Of a stretch of DNA of 7,970 bases, positions 1 through 4,818 are shown piece by piece. Within the stretch, counting starts at the first letter, position 1. Every line of letters begins with the position of its first letter. The stretch lies in assembly GCA_049514335.1 (NCBI GenBank), contig JBEKVE010000140.1, forward strand, positions 1 to 7,970, read 5' to 3'. This DNA comes from JBEKVE01 sp049514335 (lineage in GTDB: Bacteria; Actinomycetota; Acidimicrobiia; Acidimicrobiales; UBA8190). The position numbers were made by a program, and so were the translations under genes. The notes beneath the pieces were generated by a model. The model had not been told where the DNA came from. It searched no databases and was given only the letters and a program-made list of their open reading frames with translations.

Positions 1-1848
1 CGTCGCAACCTCGAGGAGCTCGAGCCGACGCAGCTGACCACCTACATGCCGTCGAACGCGCCCGTGCCCGATGTCGAGGTGATCGTGGAGCGCGGCTCCA
101 CGCCGCGCGAGCTCGGGCCCAAGCTCAACCGCTCGGCCGGCGACGTGATCCGCTTCCTGTTCCTGCAGGGCGAAGTGGTGACCGCCACCCAGTCCCTGAG
201 CGACGACATGATCGAGCTGTTCGCGGCCGAGCTCGGCGCCCGGATCCGTCTGGTCGACCCCGGCGAGGAGCAGGAGGCCGAGCTCCAGGCCAAGTACTTC
301 GAAGAGGAAGAGGAAGAGCGCGAGGAGGACCTGCGGCCCCGGCCCCCGGTCGTCACCGTCATGGGCCACGTGGACCACGGCAAGACCCTCCTGCTCGACC
401 GCATCCGCCACGCCAACGTGGTGTCGGGTGAGGCCGGTGGCATCACCCAGCACATCGGCGCCTACCAGGCCGACGCCGGCGGCCACCTCATCACGTTCAT
501 CGACACCCCGGGCCACCAGGCCTTCACCGCCATGCGGGCGCGCGGGGCCGAGGTCACCGATGTCGTGGTGCTCGTGGTGGCAGCCGACGACGGCGTGATG
601 CCCCAGACCATCGAGGCCATCGACCACGCCCGCGCCGCTGGCGTCACCATCGTGGTGGCCGTCAACAAGATCGACCGTGGCGACGCCGATGTGAACCGGG
701 TGCTGCAGCAGCTCTCCGAGCACGGGCTCGTGCCCGAGGCGTGGGGGGGCGACACCATCGTGGTCGAGGTGTCTGCCCTGCAGGGCCTCGGCATCGACGA
801 TCTCCTCGAGCAGCTCGTCATCGTGGCCGAGGTGGCCGAGCTGCAGGCGAGCCCCGAGGCGCGGGCGCGCGGCGCGGTCCTCGAGGCCAACCTCGAGTCC
901 GGCCGGGGACCGGTCGCCACCGTCCTGGTCCAGAGCGGCACGCTGCGGGTGGGAGACCCCATCGTCGCCGGTGCCGCCTGGGGCAAGGTGAAGGCGCTCA
1001 TCGACGATCACGGCGAGCAGGTGAAAGAGGCACCCCCCTCGACACCGGTGCAGGTCCTCGGCTTCTCCGAGCCGCCCGCCGCCGGTGACGAGTTCCGCGT
1101 CACCACCGACCAGACGACGGCCCGCACCATCGGCGAGGCCCGGGAGCGCCGCTACCGGGTGGCAGGCCACGCACCGTCTCCCACCGCTCCCGGCGCCAAG
1201 CTCGAGGACCTCTTCGAGCAGATCCAGCGGGGCGAGGCGGCCACGCTCAACCTCATCCTGAAGGCCGACGTCCAGGGGACGCTCGAGGCCATCACCGACA
1301 GCCTGCGCAAGCTCGAGCGGCCCGAGGTGAAGCTGAGCTTCGTGCACCGCGGCGTGGGTGGGATCACCGAGTACGACGTGCAGCTGGCGGTGGCCTCCAA
1401 CGCCACCATCATCGGGTTCAACGTCCGCCCCGACCGCCGGGCGCGCGAGATGGCCAGCGAGCGCGGCGTGGGGATCCGCACCTACGAGATCATCTACAAG
1501 CTCCTCGAGGACATCGAGGCAGCCATGGTGGGCATGCTGACGCCGGAGTTCGAGGAGATCGTCACGGGCGAGGCCGAGGTGCGCGAGGTGTTCCGCGTGC
1601 CGCGCGTCGGCGCGGTGGCCGGATGCTTCGTCCGCGACGGCGTCATCACCAGGGGCTCCAAGGTCCGCTTCCTGCGCGAGGGTGTCATCATCTGGAAGGG
1701 CAGCATCACCTCGCTGCGTCGCTTCAAGGACGACGTGCGCGAGGTGCAGGCGGGCTTCGAGTGCGGCATCGGGCTCTCTGACTTCCAGGACCTCCACGGC
1801 GGCGACATCATCGAGACCTTCGAGGAGCGCGAGATCCCCCGAACCTGA
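1..1848 (+). CDS. infB: Translation initiation factor IF2, 5'-partial
   Basis: IF2 is the GTPase that brings initiator fMet-tRNA to the 30S subunit and promotes 50S joining. The reading frame is open from base 1, and the 15 codons before the first ATG at 46 (RRNLEELEPTQLTTY) read as IF2, so the true start lies upstream and ATG 46 is internal. Counting from that Met, an IF2_N-type domain spans about residues 8-70, followed by an acidic linker (about 85-95, mostly Glu). The G domain then shows GHVDHGKT (107-114, P-loop), a switch I containing GGITQH, DTPGH (153-157), NKID (207-210) and SAL (243-245). The remainder covers domain II, domain III and the C-terminal fMet-tRNA-binding domain, ending in EEREIPRT. 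About 615 codons are visible; actinobacterial IF2 is usually 900 or more residues, with a long low-complexity N-terminus that is missing here. No frameshift or lost key residue is seen. rbfA follows after 47 bases. Confidence 0.98.
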   Translation, partial: RRNLEELEPTQLTTYMPSNAPVPDVEVIVERGSTPRELGPKLNRSAGDVIRFLFLQGEVVTATQSLSDDMIELFAAELGARIRLVDPGEEQEAELQAKYFEEEEEEREEDLRPRPPVVTVMGHVDHGKTLLLDRIRHANVVSGEAGGITQHIGAYQADAGGHLITFIDTPGHQAFTAMRARGAEVTDVVVLVVAADDGVMPQTIEAIDHARAAGVTIVVAVNKIDRGDADVNRVLQQLSEHGLVPEAWGGDTIVVEVSALQGLGIDDLLEQLVIVAEVAELQASPEARARGAVLEANLESGRGPVATVLVQSGTLRVGDPIVAGAAWGKVKALIDDHGEQVKEAPPSTPVQVLGFSEPPAAGDEFRVTTDQTTARTIGEARERRYRVAGHAPSPTAPGAKLEDLFEQIQRGEAATLNLILKADVQGTLEAITDSLRKLERPEVKLSFVHRGVGGITEYDVQLAVASNATIIGFNVRPDRRAREMASERGVGIRTYEIIYKLLEDIEAAMVGMLTPEFEEIVTGEAEVREVFRVPRVGAVAGCFVRDGVITRGSKVRFLREGVIIWKGSITSLRRFKDDVREVQAGFECGIGLSDFQDLHGGDIIETFEEREIPRT

Positions 1849-1882
1849 CGGGCGCGTCGGGGCCCGGCCGTGCCGGTGCGAC

Positions 1883-1890
1883 GAGGAGGT
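1883..1890 (+). promoter_or_regulatory. Strong Shine-Dalgarno site deciding the rbfA start
   Basis: GAGGAGGT lies 5 bases before the GTG at 1896 and closely matches the anti-Shine-Dalgarno sequence, which supports a GTG start for rbfA. A short potential hairpin (CCGGC, loop CGT, GCCGG at 1864-1876) sits just upstream in the infB-rbfA gap. It has no T-run, so I do not call it a terminator. Confidence 0.85.
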
Positions 1891-1895
1891 TCACA

Positions 1896-2270
1896 GTGCC
1901 CGGACGCCGGCGCGACAGCAGGCTCCCGGCGAGCTATCCCCGCATCGCCCGCGTGAACGAGGTCCTGCGCGAGGTGGTGGCGGAGGCCATCGAGCGACTG
2001 GCCGACACCGACGACCGGCTCCGGCTCATGACCGTGACCGCCATCGACACGAGCCCGGACCTGTCGCGCGCCACGGTCTACCTGAGCTCGCTGCCCGAGG
2101 AGGCGGCCGAGGCGCTCTCGGCCGAGCGGGCGCAGCTGCAACGGGCCATCGGGCGCCAGGTCCGCATGAAGCGCACCCCTCAGCTCGCCTTCGCCGTCGA
2201 TCCCGCCGTCGTGCACGGCACCCGGGTAGAGGAGATCCTGCGGCGGATCCACGATGACGAGCCCGGGTGA
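1896..2270 (+). CDS. rbfA: 30S ribosome-binding factor A
   Basis: RbfA is a small KH-like-fold protein that binds the 30S subunit and assists late maturation of the 16S rRNA 5' region. The product is 124 residues, within the usual 110-135. Family features are visible in order: a basic N-terminus (PGRRRDSR), the first helix RVNEVLREVVAEAIERL (about 19-35), a central strand segment VTAIDTSPDLSRATVYLS (about 47-64), the helix and kink around RAIGRQVRMKRTPQL (about 84-98) and the closing GTRVEEILRRI (about 108-118). The GTG start is fixed by the GAGGAGGT site 5 bases upstream. The gene sits directly between infB and truB and overlaps truB by 17 bases, so the two are probably cotranscribed and translationally coupled. 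Confidence 0.95.
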   Translation: MPGRRRDSRLPASYPRIARVNEVLREVVAEAIERLADTDDRLRLMTVTAIDTSPDLSRATVYLSSLPEEAAEALSAERAQLQRAIGRQVRMKRTPQLAFAVDPAVVHGTRVEEILRRIHDDEPG

Positions 2271-3165
2271 CGGCGCCGCCGGCACCGGGCTGACGGGCCT
2301 GGTGGTGGTGGACAAAGACGCCGGATGGACCTCGCACGACGTGGTGGCGCGCTGCCGGCGGCTGTTCGGCCAGCGCCGCATCGGGCACGCCGGGACCCTC
2401 GACCCCGATGCCACCGGGGTCCTGCTCGTCGGGCTGGGCCGCTTCACCCGCATGCTGCGCTTCCTCACCGCGCTGCCCAAGGCCTACGAGGGCGAGGTGG
2501 TGCTGGGCCGGGCCACGAGCACCCTCGACGCCGCCGGGGAGACCACGGGCACGTGGGACATGGGCGCCGTCACCCTCGACGAGGTGCGGCAGGCCGCGGC
2601 GTCGCTCACCGGGGTGATCGAGCAGGTTCCCCCCATGGTGTCGGCCCGCAAGGTGGACGGCCGGCGCCTGCACGAGCTGGCACGCCAGGGCATCGAGGTG
2701 GAGCGGGCCGCGCGCCCGGTGACGGTGGAGCGCTTCGACGTCACCGCCGCGCCCGGTGCCGAGCCGGGCGTGTTCCGGCTGGCGGTGGTGTGCTCGTCGG
2801 GTACCTACGTGCGCGTCCTCGCCGCCGACCTGGGGATCATGCTCGGTGGCGGCGCCCACCTGCGCAACCTGCGCCGCACGCGTTGTGGCTCGTTCGGGCT
2901 CGACGAGGCCCGGACCCTCGGGACGCTCACGCCGGACCACGTTCTCGCTCCGGCACGCGCGCTTCGCGACCTGGCCCAGGTCGAGGTGCTCGAGGAGGTG
3001 TCGCGCTCGGTCTCGCACGGCTTGCCCCTCGACCGGGTGTCGGTGGGCGCCACCGGGGACGGACCGTGGGCGCTCGTGGACCCGTCCGGCTCGCTGCTGG
3101 CGGTGTACGAGGCCACCGACACCGATCGGATGGTGGCGGCCTGCGTCCTGGCCGCCGCCGGGTGA
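2254..3165 (+). CDS. truB: tRNA pseudouridine-55 synthase TruB
   Basis: TruB isomerises U55 in the T-loop of tRNAs to pseudouridine. The product is 303 residues, normal for the family. The core begins with GLVVVDKDAGWTSHDVV (about 13-29). The catalytic motif GHAGTLDPDATGVL holds the nucleophilic Asp at residue 50. KAYEG carries the conserved active-site Tyr at about 78. QVPPMVSARKVDGRRL (about 125-140), SSGTYVRVLAADLG and NLRRTRCGSF follow, and a C-terminal PUA-like region closes the protein. The MVSA stretch has Val where many bacteria have Tyr; this is recalled as usual in actinobacterial TruB, so it does not suggest inactivation. I chose ATG 2254 because it lies 12 codons before the conserved core. 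It overlaps the end of rbfA by 17 bases and has no well-spaced Shine-Dalgarno site of its own (GAGGAG at 2229-2234 is too far), which fits translational coupling to rbfA. Confidence 0.96.
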   Translation: MTSPGDGAAGTGLTGLVVVDKDAGWTSHDVVARCRRLFGQRRIGHAGTLDPDATGVLLVGLGRFTRMLRFLTALPKAYEGEVVLGRATSTLDAAGETTGTWDMGAVTLDEVRQAAASLTGVIEQVPPMVSARKVDGRRLHELARQGIEVERAARPVTVERFDVTAAPGAEPGVFRLAVVCSSGTYVRVLAADLGIMLGGGAHLRNLRRTRCGSFGLDEARTLGTLTPDHVLAPARALRDLAQVEVLEEVSRSVSHGLPLDRVSVGATGDGPWALVDPSGSLLAVYEATDTDRMVAACVLAAAG

Positions 3166-3203
3166 CCCCGCACCGCACCCCCGGGACGGCGCGCCCCCAC
3201 GGG

Positions 3204-3209
3204 TAACCT
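3204..3209 (+). promoter_or_regulatory. Candidate -10 box for leaderless ribF transcript
   Basis: TAACCT fits the actinobacterial TANNNT -10 consensus and ends 7 bases before the ribF ATG at 3217. That spacing would put the transcription start on or next to the A of the ATG. No Shine-Dalgarno-like sequence precedes the ATG, consistent with a leaderless message. No recognisable -35 hexamer is present, and a six-base match has weak statistical support alone, so this is inference. Confidence 0.45.
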
Positions 3210-3216
3210 CGTCGCC

Positions 3217-4200
3217 ATGGAGGTGGTGGTGGGGCCCGAGCACTGCACGCCCCCCGAGGGGGGCTCGGCCGTCACCATCGGCGCCTACGACGGGGTCCAC
3301 CTGGGGCATCGCCACCTGCTGTCGGAGCTGCGCCGCACCGCCGACGAGCGGGGGCTCGCCAGCGTGGTGGTCACCTTCGACCGCCACCCCGCCACCGTGG
3401 TGCGGCCCAGTTCGGCACCGCCGTTGCTCACCGACCTGGAGCAGAAGCTCGAGCTGCTGTCGTCGACGGGCGTGGACCGCACCGTGGTGGTGCGCTTCGA
3501 CGAGGCCCGCGCCGGAGAGAGCGCCGAGGACTTCGTGCTCGAGGTGCTCGTCGGTGCGCTCGCCGCCCGCCTGGTGGTGGTGGGGGAGGACTTCCACTTC
3601 GGCCACGGGCGGCGCGGCACCGTCGACCTGCTGCGCGCCATGGGGACGCGCCACGGCTTCGACGTGACGGGCCTCGCCCTCGACACCGACCCGGCGGGCC
3701 TGGCCGTGTCGTCCACCCGCGTCCGGGAGCTGCTCGCCGCCGGGGACGTGGCCGGCGCCGCCGATCTGCTCGGGCGCCCCCACCAGCTCCGGGGCGTGGT
3801 CGTCCACGGCGAGGGGCGGGGCGGTCCCGAGCTGGGCTTTCCCACGGCCAACGTGGCCGTTCCCGGAGGCATGGCCATGCCCGGCGAGGGCATCTACGCC
3901 TGCTGGTACGAACGGCCCGACGGGTCGGTGCACCGCGCCGCGGTGTCCTTCGGCCGGCGCCCCACCTTCCACGACGGGACCGGCGCTCCCGAGCTCGAGG
4001 CATTCCTGCTCGACTTCGACGGCGACCTCTACGGCGAGACCGCCCGGGTCTCGTTCGTGGCCCGGTTGCGCGAGGACCGGCGCTTCGACTCGCTCGAGGC
4101 GCTCGTGGAGCAGATGCACCGGGACGTGGACGGCGCCCGGGCCGTGCTGGACCAGGGCGTCCGTCCCGGCCCGAGGGCGTCGTCCGGACCGCCCTGCTAG
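3217..4200 (+). CDS. ribF: Bifunctional riboflavin kinase / FAD synthetase
   Basis: RibF phosphorylates riboflavin to FMN and adenylylates FMN to FAD, both with ATP, in the cytoplasm. The product is 327 residues, typical for the bifunctional bacterial form. The N-terminal nucleotidyltransferase (FAD synthetase) domain shows GAYDGVHLGHR with the HxGH motif at 28-31, a DRHPATV segment near 50, and VSSTRVREL at 164-172 (the ISSTxxR motif). The C-terminal riboflavin kinase domain shows RGVVVHGEGRG, GFPTAN at 207-212, and ELEAFLLDFDGDLYG with the probable catalytic base Glu at about 261. ATG 3217 is chosen because it directly precedes the conserved core. It lacks a Shine-Dalgarno site but has a TANNNT box 7 bases upstream. 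The gene begins 51 bases after truB, a common neighbour in this cluster. Its TAG stop overlaps the candidate rpsO -10 box. Confidence 0.96.
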   Translation: MEVVVGPEHCTPPEGGSAVTIGAYDGVHLGHRHLLSELRRTADERGLASVVVTFDRHPATVVRPSSAPPLLTDLEQKLELLSSTGVDRTVVVRFDEARAGESAEDFVLEVLVGALAARLVVVGEDFHFGHGRRGTVDLLRAMGTRHGFDVTGLALDTDPAGLAVSSTRVRELLAAGDVAGAADLLGRPHQLRGVVVHGEGRGGPELGFPTANVAVPGGMAMPGEGIYACWYERPDGSVHRAAVSFGRRPTFHDGTGAPELEAFLLDFDGDLYGETARVSFVARLREDRRFDSLEALVEQMHRDVDGARAVLDQGVRPGPRASSGPPC

Positions 4201-4203
4201 AGT
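4198..4203 (+). promoter_or_regulatory. Candidate -10 box for the rpsO transcript
   Basis: TAGAGT matches the TANNNT -10 pattern of high-GC Gram-positives and uses the ribF stop codon TAG as its first three bases. It would start transcription near 4210, giving an rpsO leader of about 100 bases that contains both hairpins described next. No clear -35 hexamer is seen about 17 bases upstream. The location at the exact ribF-rpsO junction is suggestive but not proof. Confidence 0.4.
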
Positions 4204-4213
4204 GAGTTCCCAG

Positions 4214-4230
4214 CCGGGACGCCGTCCCGG
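4214..4230 (+). promoter_or_regulatory. First hairpin of the rpsO leader
   Basis: CCGGGAC (4214-4220) and GTCCCGG (4224-4230) are perfect complements separated by GCC, giving a 7-bp GC-rich stem with a three-base loop. A perfect 10-base palindrome, CCGGATCCGG, follows immediately at 4231-4240 and offers alternative pairing. There is no T-run, so a classical intrinsic terminator for ribF is unlikely. If transcription starts near 4210, this hairpin caps the 5' end of the rpsO message. Confidence 0.6.
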
Positions 4231-4245
4231 CCGGATCCGGGCCGC

Positions 4246-4270
4246 GGCGTCCTTGCCAGGCAAGGACGCC
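4246..4270 (+). promoter_or_regulatory. Second, long perfect hairpin of the rpsO leader
   Basis: GGCGTCCTTGCC (4246-4257) and GGCAAGGACGCC (4259-4270) are perfect 12-base inverted arms around a single A. They form an 11-bp stem with a CAG triloop. It is the longest perfect inverted repeat I noticed between genes in this window and lies 39 bases before the rpsO ATG. S15 is known to repress its own mRNA through structured leaders that differ between phyla, so an autoregulatory element is a reasonable reading. No T-run follows (the next bases are CGATCGCCCCC), which argues against a canonical terminator. Confidence 0.65.
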
Positions 4271-4309
4271 CGATCGCCCCCGAGCATCTCCGAGGTCGTT
4301 TCCCCCCAC

Positions 4310-4567
4310 ATGGCCGACAAGTCCGCGACCATCACCGAGCATCGCCTGCACGACACCGACACCGGTTCTCCGGAGGTGCAGATCGCGCTCCTCACCGAGC
4401 GCATCACCCTCCTGACCGAGCACCTGAAGGTGCACAAGGGCGACCACCACACGCGGCGAGGGCTGATGAAGATCATCGGCCGGCGCCGCCGGTTGCTCGA
4501 CTACGTGCGGGACAACGACGTCGAGCGTTACCGGTCGATCATCGGAAGGCTCGGCATCCGTCGCTAG
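4310..4567 (+). CDS. rpsO: 30S ribosomal protein S15
   Basis: S15 is a primary 16S rRNA-binding protein of the 30S platform; it binds the central-domain three-way junction and also contributes to an intersubunit bridge. The 85-residue product (family usually 88-89) begins MADKSATITEH and shows the signature TDTGSPEVQIALLTERI (16-32), TEHLKVHKGDHHTRRGL (36-52), GRRRRLL and a VERYRSIIGRLGIRR end. The DHH-x-RRGL motif has Thr where E. coli has Ser, a conservative change at an rRNA-contact position. The same frame stays open to a GTG at 4202, but the 36 extra residues would be encoded across the leader hairpins and do not resemble S15, so ATG 4310 is preferred. The only Shine-Dalgarno-like sequence, GAGG at 4292-4295, is rather far (14 bases). 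pnp follows, the classic rpsO-pnp pairing. Confidence 0.96.
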   Translation: MADKSATITEHRLHDTDTGSPEVQIALLTERITLLTEHLKVHKGDHHTRRGLMKIIGRRRRLLDYVRDNDVERYRSIIGRLGIRR

Positions 4568-4818
4568 GCGGCCAACCGCTCCCGGCCGGCCAACGCCGTA
4601 CGGGGGCCACCTCGGGTGGGACCCACCCGGACAGGGGGCGGACCGCCCGCCCGACACAGACGGACCAGGACATCTGGCCAGCCGTCAGCTGCCAGTCGCC
4701 GGTCACCTCGCACCCGTCACGCCACGCTCTTCGGAGCCGCAGACGTCGGGGCGCGGGAGGTGGTCGACCACTGGGAACTGGCCTGGCGGTGTCCTCTGAA
4801 ACCAACGAGGAGACACCA
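4568..4818 (+). promoter_or_regulatory. rpsO-pnp intergenic leader with small hairpins
   Basis: This 251-base gap has no convincing gene. CGGGTGGG/CCCACCCG (4613-4620, 4622-4629) is a perfect inverted repeat around one A, giving a 7-bp stem with triloop GAC. A second, GGGCGG/CCGCCC (4636-4641, 4643-4648), follows seven bases later. GTGGTCGACCAC (4760-4771) is a 12-base palindrome nearer the pnp start. None is followed by a T-run. I found no TANNNT box in the gap, so pnp is probably transcribed by readthrough from rpsO. In E. coli the equivalent leader is cut by RNase III and PNPase represses its own mRNA; a similar role here is inference only. Confidence 0.45.
4807..4812 (+). promoter_or_regulatory. 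Shine-Dalgarno site deciding the pnp start
   Basis: GAGGAG ends 6 bases before ATG 4819, ideal spacing. It selects this ATG over the in-frame GTG at 4789, which would place the site inside the coding region. Confidence 0.85.

Noticed and set aside
2325..3206. 293-codon plus-strand frame inside truB
   Set aside because: Out-of-frame shadow of truB with an Arg/Gly/Pro/Ala-rich translation; the truB frame carries all catalytic motifs.
4246..4270. Intrinsic transcription terminator after ribF
   Set aside because: The stem is strong, but no T-run follows and the next bases are C-rich; the position within 40 bases of rpsO fits a leader element better.
4202..4309. N-terminal extension of S15 from an in-frame GTG at 4202
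   Set aside because: The extra 36 residues do not resemble S15, cover the leader hairpins, and overlap both the ribF stop and the candidate -10 box; ATG 4310 gives a family-length protein.
2026..4476. 816-codon open frame on the minus strand opposite rbfA, truB, ribF and rpsO
   Set aside because: It is antisense to four well-supported genes, is a low-complexity Arg/Gly/His/Ala-rich translation with no recognisable domain, and is the expected shadow of GC-rich codon use.
4789..4818. Ten-codon N-terminal extension of PNPase from GTG 4789
   Set aside because: A well-spaced GAGGAG site sits before ATG 4819 and would be buried in coding sequence if 4789 were used.
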